The position numbers and the translations under genes were made by a program. Positions 1 through 12,959 of a stretch of DNA of 64,000 nucleotides are shown here, piece after piece (the first letter of the stretch is position 1; each line of letters opens with the position of its first letter). Under the pieces are notes generated by a model. The model saw only the letters and a program-made list of their open reading frames with translations. It was not told where the DNA came from and ran no database searches. Source of the stretch: Quercus robur (taxonomy: Eukaryota > Streptophyta > Magnoliopsida > Fagales > Fagaceae); contig NC_065536.1 in assembly GCF_932294415.1 (NCBI RefSeq), positions 14,939,974 through 15,003,973 of the forward strand, read 5' to 3'.

Positions 1-1791
1 ATCACTTAACCATTTTCTATGAGTTATATATTTAACAGAACTAATGAGATGGAGAGCAGGAGAAGTCAATATTTTGTCTGAGCTATTGACGGATATCATT
101 GTGTAATTTACGGATAATTTCTGGAGCTGCTTTTGTCTCTGGTTTTCTTTGAATTGAATTCTTATCCATTGAGCCAAATGATAATAATCAACAAAAGTTA
201 ATGTCACCACAAGAACAAATGAACGCTGTCATTTTTGACTAGGTGTGAATGGTATTTTAGCAGTTTTCTTTATAAAAAAAAAAAAAATGCATCAAAAATA
301 TTAATCGTACGTGGGCTCTAACTGATAAAAAATATTGACGTCCAATGATGACTTAGATCTTTGCAACTACATTAAAAAGAAAGCTTCATATATTGTGTTA
401 GTATATGATAATAAATAATTATAATAAAACTAACATCATAAGTTCAAGTAATATGTTATCCCTATCAAAAAAAAAAAAAAAGTAATATGTTATCAATAAA
501 CGAGGACACACCAATATGGCTAGAAATCTAAGATAGACAAGGACCGCGTCTTGTATGACTTCAATGAAGTTTTATAGCCGCCATTTGTCGCCGCAAAATT
601 TTTGAGCATATATGAGGCCTTTACGTGCATGTTGATTTAACCAAACTTTCCAAACATTTAAAATTACGATATTTATTAATGAATTATTTTTAAAAAGTTT
701 TGATATTACTCTTATGAGGAATATAAAAAATTATCAAAAAAATTAAATATTTTTTATTTTTATTCATAAAAAATTTTAAAACACTTCTTAAACCAATATC
801 CTTAGAATATCAATTAATTTTTCTCTTAAAACTAATAGACTTTGAAAAAAATAATCAGTTTTGGGAAATTGTAGGTTGGAACCAAACCTACAAAAATATT
901 CATATAGACAGTCAATGATCACTTGTCCCCGCGTATACAATAAATAGCCTTAGGCTGGCCTTTAGCGATGCATGCACGTATGGCGCGTAACAATTCATAA
1001 AGTCAATGACTTCCCCACATATACAATTCAAATTTGGGACGCTTACTTCTAGTTTTCTTCACTCAAAAAAGCAAAGCCCATAAACATTAGATTGAACAGA
1101 ACCACATATGAATATATATATATATATAGTCGGTTTGAAATTGTTTATTTAGTTAAAATTGAAAAATTTTTGTCGAAAATGTAAAAAAAAAAAAATGTTA
1201 AAAAATAAGCTGAATAGTACAATGAGACTCATAAATAATATCAAAAAGTGTAATAAGACCTATGACTAGCATAAAAAAATGTAGTAAAATCCATGAATAA
1301 TAAAAAAAAAGAAAAGCTAAAAATAGAGATAAGCTGGAAATTTCAGCTCATCTCAAACACAAATGTAATTAAGTACTCCTTTTCCCTTTGGCATTGTTCT
1401 TACACCAATGATTTTATGAGTGTTATAGCCATCCGAAAAGTCAAAGTAATCTTTCTAGGTGGGTTGAGAATTTGAGATCTACATCCATACAGAAATTATA
1501 TACATTTGTGTCACGTTTAAAATGGCAATACCACATACCTTTTGAAATCACGTTTTTAAACATTATTTTTTATAAAATTTTATTGTTTACTAAGGACATA
1601 TATGTACAATGTCAATGAGTGTATAATAAAAAGCATGAGACTTTAAAAAAAAAAAGTTATACAAGATAGAATTTCTACTCTAATCTAATCTAAGTGTATA
1701 TATGTGTGAAGCTCCCTCTTAAACATTTGAACCCCGACCTTTATCCCTCACACCTCATAAGCATTTATACTTGTGAAGTGACTACTGCACC
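1..1791. other. gene-free AT-rich region
   Basis: No ORF here has recognisable coding character. The stretch is AT-rich with homopolymer and TA runs, plus one member of a dispersed repeat (listed separately at 1118-1360). Confidence 0.6.
1118..1360 (-). repeat. dispersed MITE-like repeat, copy 1
   Basis: Read on the minus strand, this matches 41296-41530 on the plus strand across about 200 bp. Shared phrases include a run meaning tttttgatattatttat(a/g)(g/a)gtct, an aaactatttc-like end and alternating short T/A blocks. The ends are degraded and I could not define target duplications, so the superfamily is unknown. It is probably a non-autonomous DNA transposon. Confidence 0.5.
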
Positions 1792-2456
1792 CAGGGGCGG
1801 AGCCAGAGGGGGGCGAGGGGGGGCACCTGCCCCCCTGACTCCTAAAATATCCTTGCATATGTATTCTACTTTAGTTACTCCCTGACATAGAGAAAAAAAG
1901 AAAAAGAAAAAAAAGGACTCCCACTTGAAAGTGACACAGGAAAAAGAAAGGAAAAAGAAGTTGCTCTCAAAGACCAAACCATGTACCTTTTCACCAATTT
2001 CACTATTCTTATAAGCAGCTTTTGTATGTCCAGTATTGCACCTATTTCACTATTTTTTTATTTTTTTATTTATTTAATATCATTATTTTCACATAAATTT
2101 TATCATTGAGTGATGCTAGAGATATTACAAATTTTACTACTTATGTCTTACAAATTGGCATCTCACCAATCACAAAAAATCATTTCAAACATATATTCAT
2201 TATATTGTTTGGATAACACTAATTACATTTTTACCACATCAGTTTGTAAAATTTGTAGGAACTATGATTATGAATTGGTTATTTTTGTTTATTTATTTTA
2301 ATACTATGAAATATATTCATATTTTCTTGCAATTGTTTATTTATTTATTTTGTTATTATTAGTGATTAATATTTTTTAGATTAATTTTACTTTTAATATA
2401 TATATATATATTTTAAATTTTGCCCCCTCTAGACTAAAATCCTGGCTCCGCCACTG
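1792..2456. mobile_element. non-autonomous hAT transposon (665 bp)
   Basis: The left end CAGGGGCGGAGCCAG and the reverse complement of the right end, CAGTGGCGGAGCCAG, form 15-bp terminal inverted repeats with one mismatch. They are flanked by a perfect 8-bp direct repeat actgcacc at 1784-1791 and 2457-2464. An 8-bp duplication is the hAT signature. The interior is AT-rich with no transposase ORF, so the element is non-autonomous. The intact duplication suggests a fairly recent insertion. Confidence 0.88.
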
Positions 2457-2764
2457 ACTGCACCAAGAGTGCGCCATGATAAAAGCATGGGACTATTATT
2501 ACTCTTTGCATTTTTTTTTTTTTTATATAATTTGCTTTCACGTTCCATAAATAGCTAACAGTTGGGACCGTTTCATAAATAGACCAATATGGCCATTCCA
2601 TCTTAAAATTCCTTCTTTTATAAACAACGAAACAAAAAAAGAGGTTCAACTTATCCTGCTTTTACCTCTTTTTTTTATTTTTTTTTAATTAGGATATTGA
2701 TTTGGAAACAGCTTGGCCTCATTTTTTTTACTTATTAAATTATTCATACATCCATTGAATCTTA

Positions 2765-3122
2765 GAGTCCGTTTAGTGTTGCTATTCATGGTTTTTATAT
2801 ATATAATTTAATTATTGCAATAAATAATTAGACCACATCAATAACTGTTAAAATACTTTAAGGGCCTTAAAGCTCTAAGCAGAAATTGCCAAAATATTGC
2901 TAAAGTGCTTTCAACTTTAAGGTTAATAATAAAATTTAGAACTTTTAGGAAAGATATCTAGGATTTAGGATTCATTATTCATGCTTATAAATCAAAAACT
3001 TTCAACCATTATTCTTTGTAATTTTACCAAACACTCAAAACACTCTATAACTTTTTAGTTAAGAGTATATATCACAAAAATTCTACAATTAAAATCTACA
3101 TCTTACAATACCAAATGAACAC
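2765..3122. mobile_element. PIF/Harbinger-like MITE
   Basis: The left end begins GAGTCCGTTTAGTGTTG and the right end finishes CAATACCAAATGAACAC. These are imperfect inverted repeats bordered on both sides by TTA, the 3-bp target preference of PIF/Harbinger elements. No coding capacity is visible. A three-base duplication is weak on its own, so confidence is moderate. Confidence 0.5.
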
Positions 3123-3329
3123 TTAAATTCTTGACCTCACCTTCCACCCCATTCAAATGAAAATTCATATGAGAGGTCTATGCGGACCTTGCTTCATAAA
3201 AAATTGAACTAGATGACCTAACCTCTCAATTCTCATACTTTTGGAATCAAGGCCAAGTATGACAATTGGATTGAAATGGTGGCCAAGTCAACTTATGAAA
3301 AGAAAAATTGCAACATTATAACTTTTTTA

Positions 3330-4634
3330 TTTTCTTTTCTCTTTTCCCAAGATTTATTCAATAGATCTTTTTCCAATCCAAAGTTTTGATACCAAATTTA
3401 TAAATTTCCTTCACAATTAAATCATTTAAGCCAAATTATAGGGACATGAGAAACTATTATGATCCTAATGTTCCACATGGAATAAGAGTAAGCTTAATTA
3501 TGTATATATAAGCTCTTGGGCACCCTACCTTTACAAGCCAGTTTTCAAGGATGAGTTCTACGCATAGATTTGTATCATTTGGTATCAAAGCCAGCCAACA
3601 CGCTGAGTAATCGAACTTAACTCATTAAGTATAAGATCAAATGAGTTGTGGGTTTGTGGTCAGATCTTAGATAGGGCGACCTAGAGGCTAAATTAAAATA
3701 ACTAATAGGTGAGTGGAACCACCAAAAAGAGAAAAGACTGCCATTGGGTCAATGACGATAGAATGAAACGTCGTGGACGTCAATTTAACCATAATGGTGC
3801 CAACTAAGGACAAACTTAGGGTTGGGGGCAAATTTAAGGGCATTGATTATAGCCTTTTTCTTTTAACTAAGTAAGGATATTAATCATTTTCCAATATTAG
3901 AAAAAGGAAAAACTAATGGGAAATCTGAAAGTTCAATTTTTTTTTTCTTTGTGAAAAAACCAGTAATAGAAGAGTTTTTCTATAGACTCTTGCCACTAAA
4001 AATTTTGATACCAAATTCGTAAATTTTCATAAAATTAGATAATTCAAACAAAATTATAGAGAGACTCAAGATACTGGTCAGTCAACCTTTGGCTGTAATG
4101 GTAACAACTAGGAAGTAAGAACAGACTTGGGGTTAGGGGCAAAGTGCATTAATATTATCTTCTTCTTTTTTTTCTTTTTGTCTCATAAAGATATTAATTA
4201 GTTTCAATAATAATAAAAAAGAAAGACTAATGAGAAAATTGAAAGTTCCATATTTTTGGTGAAAAAATAGTAATGCAAGTCATTCTATAGATTTTTAATA
4301 TAGCAAAATTCTAATAATAAATTCGTAAATTTCCCTCACAAATTAGATAATTCAAACCAAATTATAAGAACTAGTCAGTCAACCTTTCACCGTAATGATG
4401 ACAACTAAGAATACACTTGGGGTTGGGGGCAAAGGTTGTCGATATTAGCCTTTTTTTTTTTTTTGGGCTAATTAAGTTGAGATATTAATCAATTAATTCT
4501 CAATATTAAAAAGAAAAAATAATAATGGGAAAATTGCAATTTCCAATTTGTTGGTGAATAAAATGATAATAGAAGAACCACATGGGTAGTACCTCCCCCT
4601 TCCACTAGCTAAAATTGGCCCATTAACCCACCTT

Positions 4635-4665
<31 letters not shown>

Positions 4666-4975
4666 ATTATAAGGAAGATTACATTAGTTTATTTGGAGGG
4701 TTATTAGTGACTTTTGAAATAAAACTCCCTGAAAAAAAGGGTACGAACTAATTTGTTAGTGTTTGTTTCAACACTTTTTATTAACCCTTAAAAAGAGTGG
4801 GTTGAAATAAGGAAAATCTTTTTGTAGTGTTAGTCAACCTTTGACCATAATGGAGTCAGCTAAGAGTAGAGTTTGGGTTGGGGCAAAGGACATTGATAAT
4901 TCGATATTAGTCATTATCTTTTTAACTAAGGATATTAATCATTTTTCAATATCGAAAAAAGGAAAAACCAATTTG
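3330..4975. repeat. degenerate tandem array, ~300-bp unit
   Basis: A recurring phrase (gtcaacctttg..gtaatgg..acaactaag..cttggggttgggggcaaa) starts near 3765, 4075, 4372 and 4832. It is followed in each unit by gatattaat(c/t)a, an aatatta..aaaaagga block and a region resembling gataccaaattcgtaaatttt. The tail of a further unit sits at 3330-3460. Spacing is about 310, 297 and 460 bp, the last with extra sequence at 4580-4830. The copies are strongly diverged, so the array is old. Confidence 0.65.
3469..3585 (+). mobile_element. LTR-end and primer-binding-site relic
   Basis: Sequence ending in gtatca is followed at 3569 by tggtatcaaagcc, the usual initiator-tRNA-Met primer-binding site of plant LTR and TRIM elements. 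Only the end of a terminal repeat and the site are recognisable. No gag or pol is visible. It is an old, broken fossil. Confidence 0.4.
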
Positions 4976-6480
4976 TAAAGTACATTTATATTTTTACACA
5001 AAATTGACATGACTCTATAAAATTAAAGAAAAAAAATGAACCAATTGATATCTAAATTAAATAATGTTTTTTTTTAAGAAACAAGGATAAAAATTGACAT
5101 TTTTCAATATCAAAAAAGGGAAAAAATAAATAAATAAGCTAAAGAGGATGGAAAGAAACTCTAGCAAGCATGACTTCATAAAATTGACAATTTCTAAGGG
5201 GCACCTATATTTTTACACAAATTATTTTTAAAACAAAGTGAACCAATTTGTCTAATCTAAGCATATATAAGAATTTAATTATATATTCAAAGTCATTAAG
5301 CATATAATTTTCAAATATGTGAAAAAAGATAGCACCATATCGTCTTACCTTGAAAATGCAATATAATTTTCTTTCCATTTAATAGGAAGTTTCAATAAAG
5401 ACTTTCCAAAAGAATTTTAAAGGTCATTACACCCAAAAAGTTTATCCCTTCAGTGATAAACATTTCTAGCAATTTCAATAGGGCTTACTTTAAAATTGAA
5501 TTTGCTCGATTATGGACCTTAAAAAGAAGTCTTGGACGAATATTAATCGTTAGTGGATTGGTCTTTCTTTTTTCCTTGTGATAAACGAGCACAATAGCTA
5601 CTTGAATCTTCTAAATTTGAGTGCTCACAAACCAATTTGCACCCAAATTCTAGGTTTCTTCCTAGCAATATAGGCGTAATTTCATAGAAAATTCAATCAG
5701 TAACCCAAAACGATTTGCTTATTCTAACCAAATGTATCGGGACTGATTAGCAAGCACACAAACCAACATGAACGATGAACCTGACTTCTAAGTTTCTTCC
5801 TTGCGATTCAGATGTAGATTCAGAGTATAGAATTGCTGGCCCAATTGTATCCAACCATCTCAGAAGTTACTTCAACAATTTAAAGACCAATTGACTTATA
5901 GTTAGATAGTAGTCTACTACTTTATATAACGATATTTTTTTGCTAAAAAAAAGCAATATTTTTTTTTTCCAAAAACGAAGTTTCAAAAACGAAGGCATAA
6001 AAGCAATATTGTGATAAGAAGAAAAACCAAAAGAATTTCCTCAAATCTTTTTTTTTTCCTAACCCCCGCCCCTGATTTGTAAATTTATAAAGCAGCAATA
6101 GTTATGATATTTGTAAATTTACATAGCAGCAAAAGTTATATACCAACATAGAATTTTGATTAAGGTAACATCATGTGGGCTCAGACTCAGCTTGCATCGG
6201 ATCTTAAGCCCAAATCTGTCATCCATACAAAATGCCAGTGAAAAATGTACCTACCCATGTCACCAGCCCACAAGCAGAAACCCAAAGTGCCTATATATTA
6301 GCCTAGAGTCCAGTGCCACCCTAGGCCATATGAGTTTGCCATTCGCTTCATTTGCAAGGCACTTGGTGACAACTAACAAAGACGTAACATAACATACTGC
6401 CAATAACAACGGAGCCTAAATACCATCATGGGGTAATCAACTAATTCTGATATCTGAATATTATTTATAACAAAAGGAAG
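4976..6480. other. intergenic region, nothing recognised
   Basis: AT-rich sequence with no coding signal. It lies downstream of the DCD gene (minus strand). The last few hundred bases before 6541 probably include that gene's 3' UTR, but I could not fix a polyadenylation site. Confidence 0.5.
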
Positions 6481-6541
6481 TGAGAAAAAATTAAAGAGGG
6501 TTTTAGGGAGGGGGGAAGGGGGATTAATGATGCAAATTCAG

Positions 6542-8533
6542 TCAGCGGAATGAGAATGATGGACCCGCAAAAGAGTACCGAGATGAAACTGGCACAGATA
6601 CAGCTTCAGGCTGGGCAACCTGACGGTTCTCTGTCTGGTCATAACGCAGTAGGGCATCAGCAGCATATGTGGAGTATGACCTATCCGCTCCTTGATCAGT
6701 CTCTATCCTGCGTAAATGTGCAGTCTCTCCTGGAAACGTTCCACCAACAGAATAAGATCTGGAAGGGACTTCCTCTCTCCTCACAGATGGTAAATATGGG
6801 TCCCCTGATAAAGCACCATAACGATAGGCGTAATATGGATCATTTGCATAGGAGCCTAAAGCAGTAGCAGATGTCACAGTTGCTACAGGAACTGCGGGTG
6901 GCAATTCTCGTCTAGCACCAAGACCATAAGCCTGATACTCTTTCTCATTAATGTAGAGAGGGTCAATACTAAGAGTTTCTCTCTGCGCAGGGATGGCATC
7001 CCTGTATAGATAGTCTGGCTGTCTTGGAAGGTGCTCTCTTTCATATTCTTTCTGGTACATTTCTAAAGTAGGCGTAAATTGGGATGGGGTACTTAAATTT
7101 TTTATCTCTCCCTGAAGACCATAAGCTCGATACTCCCTTTCAGTTAGATATAATTCACGAGGAATTTCCCCTCTTGATATGGAAGTCACATCTCTGTGTG
7201 CAATACGCTGATCCCTTTCATGAGACAGCAAGGGATAACTAGTAAAATCACCATTGGAATAAGGATCCCTAGGGAGTGTTTCGTTGTGAGAATAGGGCCA
7301 AACTTCTCTTCCTCTTTCATTAACTTCCCGAGTTTGATCATAAACTCTAGCAACTTGTGGAGAGTGGACAGAGTGTGCATTTGAGAGGACCCCAGCTGGT
7401 CGGAAAAGTTCTGTGAGCTTCCTAACCTGATGGGGAAAATTGGAACATTATGAATGCTAAAAATACTATCGGAAACAATGACCCCAAACTACTGAAGAAA
7501 CAAGTAAATCTTACTTGTCTAACAGTAAGTTCTGTTTTGAATTTGTTCTTTTCATTATAAATTTCCTTGATTGCCTTCTTAAAAACAGCCTCGGATAGTG
7601 GGAAACAATCCTTCTCAACTGTGAACCGCACCTGAAATTAAAAAATTCATTAGCACGTGTGGCTATAAAGATGAAGAAAAACACAAAAATTATCAAGAGA
7701 AGTCAGCCACAAGAAAATCTGACCTGAACAGGAAAAGCACCACCAAAAGCTCTTGGCTCAAGTTTCATGCCCCCAGAAGACGATGCCTTATAAATCCCAT
7801 ACAGAAGCTTCAGATCAAAATCAAAGAGAAATAGTTTAAGCCCGGGTTTGATACTCATCACAAGATCTTTTTTACTTGATGAAACACCCATTACAGAATA
7901 GCGGAAACAATCTGGCTTTGTCTTTGAATTGCACATGAAGATCAAGCCACCAAGTTTTTCTTCTTTCTTCTCCTTATTTTGGTTCCTTTCCCTGCCATCA
8001 TGATTTTCTTTATTCTTTTGACTCTTTATACTATTATTGGACCCACCATTATTTCCTTTGTTTCTCATTTTTTGTTTGCGCTTTTCTAACTCAGAGATCT
8101 TCTCTTGGTTCTTTTGAGGCCGTTGCCTCTTATTATTACGCTCTCCAATAACAATATTCTTCTCTTTGCTTTCTTCTCTAGACCTTAGCTTATTAACATC
8201 TTGTTCCTCATTGTTGCTACTTTCTTTGTTGCCCTTCCATATTTGCTTCTTCTTCCTCCTCCTTTGTCTTCTCCGAACATGTGCACCAACATTATCTTTT
8301 CCTGTGTTCAACGAGTTACTAGCAAGAGGCTTCTTTGAAATTTTGGATTTGGCCTTTAATGATCTTGGAGTTTTATTTCTTGATGGCCCTGCTTCATTCT
8401 TTTTAGAATCTGGTTTACTAGATGCCTTTTCATGTGCCTCCACTGCCTCTTTGTTTTCTTCTTGTTTATTCATGTTAGACTCTGGTAATGTCTTCACAGG
8501 AGTCTCTGCTTCCTTGTTATTTTCTTGTTCCAT
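6542..8533 (-). CDS. DCD (Development and Cell Death) domain protein
   Basis: Three coding exons: 7724-8533 (270 codons, phase 0), 7515-7631 (39 codons) and 6542-7426 (294 codons plus stop), 603 aa in all. Introns begin GTCAGA and GTAAGA and end TTTCAG and CATCAG. Residues 1-190 are Lys/Glu/Asn-rich, low complexity and strongly basic, likely nuclear and disordered. The DCD domain runs from about 195 to 320: it opens [16 protein letters not shown], continues with [13 protein letters not shown] and FPVQVRF, and closes with [17 protein letters not shown] across both introns. The C-terminal part is Arg/Tyr/Glu-rich and carries two copies of a [24 protein letters not shown] motif. In plants DCD proteins are linked to stress and cell-death responses; the molecular activity is not established. 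The ATG was chosen because it opens the long reading frame and lies just downstream of a good 5' UTR splice acceptor. Function in this species is inferred from the domain only. Confidence 0.9.
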
Positions 8534-11500
8534 ACTCTACAAACCACCCAGGCTTCCCAACCAAGATGTACCCCTGCAAGCACATTGCAAATGGAAATAA
8601 TTTTTCTTTGTTTGCAGATTACCAGAAAAAATAGGATTAAATAGCTACAATAAAATGAAACTGAAACAAAACAGAGACAGAATCGAAATTACAAAGTCAG
8701 AAACTTGAAGTAAACTGCGTTGAGATGGGAAGATACTTTAACCGCTTACAGGAATCTTATTCAATAGTGCACCAAATGCGCATGCTAGGAAAAAAGGAGT
8801 GGCAAAGAGGGTTCATCCCCAGTTTATAAAACTGAAAAGCACAGAAAGAAAGAAAAAGGAAGGTTTTGTCTTCAAAGCCCATTTTTATTAAGAATAAAAT
8901 AGGTTAAGGCCAATCATTTATAGCTCCAAATAGGTATACATATCATCAGCCTGCTAACAATATCTCATCTTCGTCCAACTACAACACCCAGACCAACTTT
9001 CAAGTTCTCTGAAACTCCTTCATAGTAATATCCACTAATCAAATTCTCAATCTCTTTTCTTACTCGTATTAAAGTACCACCACATCTATCCATGAATTAT
9101 ATACAATTTTGCACTTCTTCCCTAGTTCCGCAAAAAGACTTCAATTATATAATAGCCCCACCACTACCACTAGAAAGAAAAATTCCTTTTATCTTTCATT
9201 GATGCTTGTTCTTAGAGTGACTACCAAACACATTATTATCTTTTGACAGATGCATAGTCAATCAAACAAGATAGCTCATTCTTACAAAGTCACACCATTA
9301 AAATCTATAATAGAGATCAACCAACTTGAAAAATATACTGACAAAACAGAAGATGGAAAAGCTTACAAAAAGCAATCAAATAAATCACAAGTTTCTACAG
9401 CCCGCGATTGGGCCGTAATATGGTACAGCAGGTACCAATAATGTAATGGGTCCCAAAAAATAAAATCCTTCTATAGAAAGGATCAAGAGTGCTATGCACG
9501 CAGCCAAGTAATTAACACACTAACTTAACGCTTCAGGTGTTTCAAACCTCTTTAAAGTAAATAGACAACTAATCAGAGAATTAGTTGTATCCTAAAGATT
9601 GCCATTTTTTATTCTCTTACCTATAGGCTATAGCATGAACAAGCGGTGACCCTTCAGTGAGATCCTAAAAATAAAAATATACATCATTAAAAGGAAAAAC
9701 ATACATTTAGCATTATCTATTATTATTTACAATTAAAAATATATATAGTCCCGTTTGGCATTGTAACAGAAAGAAGAGTATTCTTTGTATAAGTTGAGAT
9801 TTTATTTTAAAGAGAGAGAAGGAAAAAGGGCACAGCTTTGGTAACCAGGGGTATCCCTTAAAAGAACCACTGCACCAGTCCTTAATAGAAGTTCACATTC
9901 CCTTTCTTGACTGTTCTGAAATTTGTGTCAATCATTAAATATTACCACCAAAAATGAAAAAGAAAATCCAATATCCCCGTCAAAACCCTTGCATGTGATG
10001 TACTTCTCCAACAAACGGTAATCACAGAAAGTTAATTACAAAAGCAGGTCAGTAACTTTGTCAAAGTTGCCAATTTTTTTGAGGAGAGAGAAAATTCCAA
10101 GATTTAAGGCCTCCAAAAATATGAGTGCAAGAATAGAAGCTTCAGCTTACTCTGAGCAAGAATAAAGAAGGAACCAATGGAAAGGAACTGCACTCTAATG
10201 CTTTTTTTTTTTAATTAAGTGGGCACCTACTGTGACACAGATGAGGGGAAAAAACAAACAAACCAAAAAACATAAAGTTTTCCTATCCTTCCGATTCTGA
10301 AAGTTTTGGGCAAGACTAAATTTTTTTACAGACATGATAACAAAATCTTCCCTGTTAATAACTCAACCCACACTAAATAATTATACTTTAATCAACTAAA
10401 AATAATTATACTGTTATATCAACTAGTGCCTGTCGTCTAACATCAACAGACACAGGGGAAAAAAGAGTCTATAAGTACTACATCACCAAGGGGGTGATAA
10501 GGGTTAAATGAGTGAAGAAGGAAATTCTAATATGGATATTTGCATGCCACAACGTCCCAAAAACTGCATTATGTGCTAGTGTGTACATCTGCACAGCCAG
10601 AATGCTCTTAATTACAACTTGAGAGAGAGAGAGAGAGATCCTAAGGAGCACCAAATGTGCAAGCTGGATCTATTATCAGCCTCCTCAATCAAATTAGGAA
10701 ATCCCTACCTATCAAACAAACTAAGTTACCATGTTTACATTTTAGCTTCCTGTCATCTATGAGGACATAATTTTTGCATGTTTCCTTCAAGAAAGGAGTA
10801 AATCAAACTACATCCTCCATAATCACCATTAAATGTCTAATTTAAAACATACATGTAGACTTCTTTCATCTTCTCCTATTACCAAGAACTGCCACATTAA
10901 AGGAAAGATATCAAGCCTGAAAATTCTAGTATAGAAGGGATGAAGGACTTCCTGGAATGAGAGTTACAGAGCAGTCAGGAAACAACTTTTGCAAGTCTGG
11001 CCAGAATATCGGGTTCTTCTTAATACTATCATCAACGCATTGTACTTTTATTATCAATATAACTCTTATTACCTATTAAGAAAAAAAAAAGGGGGGGGGG
11101 GGGGGGGGGGGTTCTTCTTAATTTCAGTAAATACAACAGCCATGAACTCTAGCTCAAGTGGATACTCCTAAATTCAAGACCCACCAGGTGTGTGTAGCTT
11201 ACCATCAAATGCAGTACATAGGATGGAAATAAAGTAAAATTAACACCTAAATTTCATTTGAGGGCATATTAACACCTAAAATTTAAGCTATATATATATG
11301 TATGTACATATGATAAGTAAAAGCCCATGTATGTATGTATGTATGATAAGTAAAAGCCTATTTTAATAATGAGAGTGTCATGTACAGTTGAGCACAAAGA
11401 AGTTTAAAGAATTACAACAGATTATGTACAAAGGGCTAAAGATTCTAAAAAATCGGCAATGGAGTTGGTGTTGCTAAAACCCCACCAATTAAACAATGAA

Positions 11501-12920
11501 CTCACAAATGATTCTATGAATTATGTCCTTAACTTCCCATATCTTCAATTACAAAAATTACGTTCCTGCCACAACGTCCATATTAAACATGATGGGACAA
11601 TATTCCAAATATTTGAAGAATGCTTGCCCACCCAACCATATCAAACCTATCCATATATTTTTTTATAGTCCAACACTATATATATAGAAAGACATTAAGT
11701 ACACAAAACAGGCATCCATCTAAACAGTGATCTAACAAATGAAAATTTAATCAGTGCATAGGAACCTCAAATTTGTCAACTATTCGTCTGAAAACATAAG
11801 CTTTTCACATTTTTTTTTCCTATAAACTCCAATATCAAAGCTCAGCACTTGTACACCTTGAGCCATCTGTAGACTAAGCCAACCAGGATAAAAAAAAATA
11901 TAAATATTACCAGATAAATGCCCATCTTCCATCACCACCATATCTTGATTCTGGACACACTAACTATCAAGATATCTCCTATGGGCAAACAACTTAAATA
12001 GATGGATTCCAATGCATTAATTTTGGTCTAGCCAATAACCACAACAAATGACTTCAAAAACACCATGATACAAGGCTTTAACTACTGAATTTTCTAGCAG
12101 TACTTGCTGGCAAAGCATGAACATGCCACACTTGCATAGATTGAGCGATACATAAAACTGCTATCCCATTGTAACAATTTCAATAATGTTCATCTTGTGT
12201 AATCCATTACAATCCTGTATACATGCTTCACAACACATCCTCAGAGCAAAAATTTCCCTAGAAAGCCCTCTCAGAATAAATCCTTTAGAAACTCAAATCC
12301 AACATTCTCCACACTTCTATCAAATGCAAAACAATTCGTTCACTTAAAAACCCAATTTTTTTTCTTTTTCTTTTTCTTTTTTTTTTTAATTTTATAACCA
12401 ACTTTTATATAGTCAACAAAGCAATATATCAACACCCAAAATCTTTAACGTAGAACACAGAAGAAATCTGTTTGGCTGCACAGAAAAACATAGAAACAGA
12501 AAAAAAAAAAAATAAAAAGTAAAATTTTGAAAATTATTATCTCAGAATGGATTTGCTAGAAACATGGAATTCAGTTCAACTAAAGCCAATTCGGTAGCAC
12601 AGAAACAAAGAATTGAGTAAAGGGGGTCGCATTATAGGCTCAAGAATTATAAACAACCGACAATCATACTTACAATCCAATTCTTATTATTTTCTTTTCT
12701 TCTCTTAACCCTTATTATTTTCTCGGGAACCAAACAGAAGTTAAGTGAATTTCAAACAACAATTAATTTTTGATTCGATTTGTAATCGAATCAAACCCTA
12801 AGAGAGAGAGTACCTGGAGAAAGCAGAGAGATAAAGAGAAACGTTAAGAATTCCGGTTGAGAAAATTGCAAAAGAGTGAGAGACAGAGAGAGTATCTGTT
12901 GTGGATGGGAATAAATATTA
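8534..12920 (-). other. 5' UTR of the DCD gene with a 4.2-kb intron
   Basis: An acceptor CTTGCAG sits at 8574-8580, leaving 40 nt of UTR before the ATG. A matching donor CAG/GTACTCTCTC lies at 12812-12816, so the inferred intron is 8574-12813. The first non-coding exon would be 12814 to about 12915 and is CT-rich, as plant leaders often are. Intron starts of this form after a CT-rich leader are common in plant genes with 5' UTR introns. The intron contains no coding ORF. It holds a poly-A/poly-G tract near 11080-11110 and a GA microsatellite at 10621-10637. Confidence 0.6.
9621..9664 (-). other. possible 44-nt internal 5' UTR exon (DCD gene)
   Basis: On the minus strand an AG acceptor (ATTTTTAG) precedes 44 nt that end directly before GTAAGAG, a near-consensus donor. 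The segment is less AT-rich than its surroundings. It could be an alternatively included leader exon inside the 4.2-kb intron, or chance. Confidence 0.3.
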
Positions 12921-12944
12921 AAACATGACTGACTATATTGACCT

Positions 12945-12954
12945 CCTTATATAT
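12945..12954 (-). promoter_or_regulatory. TATA box of the DCD gene
   Basis: TATATAAGG on the minus strand lies about 30 bp upstream of the start of the CT-rich leader (transcription start expected near 12915-12920). Its position agrees with the first non-coding exon inferred from the splice donor. Confidence 0.55.
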
Positions 12955-12959
12955 CCATG

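Noticed and set aside
1694-1977. Overlapping short reading frames on both strands
   Set aside because: They cross the end of the hAT element and its G-rich terminal repeat; composition explains them.
8166-8600. 144-codon plus-strand reading frame
   Set aside because: Antisense shadow of the Lys/Glu-rich first exon of the DCD gene; its Ser/Leu/Phe-rich product is the expected mirror image.
11088-11110. Long G-run after an A-run as a possible functional element
   Set aside because: Looks like a homopolymer tract or assembly problem in an intron; nothing supports a function.
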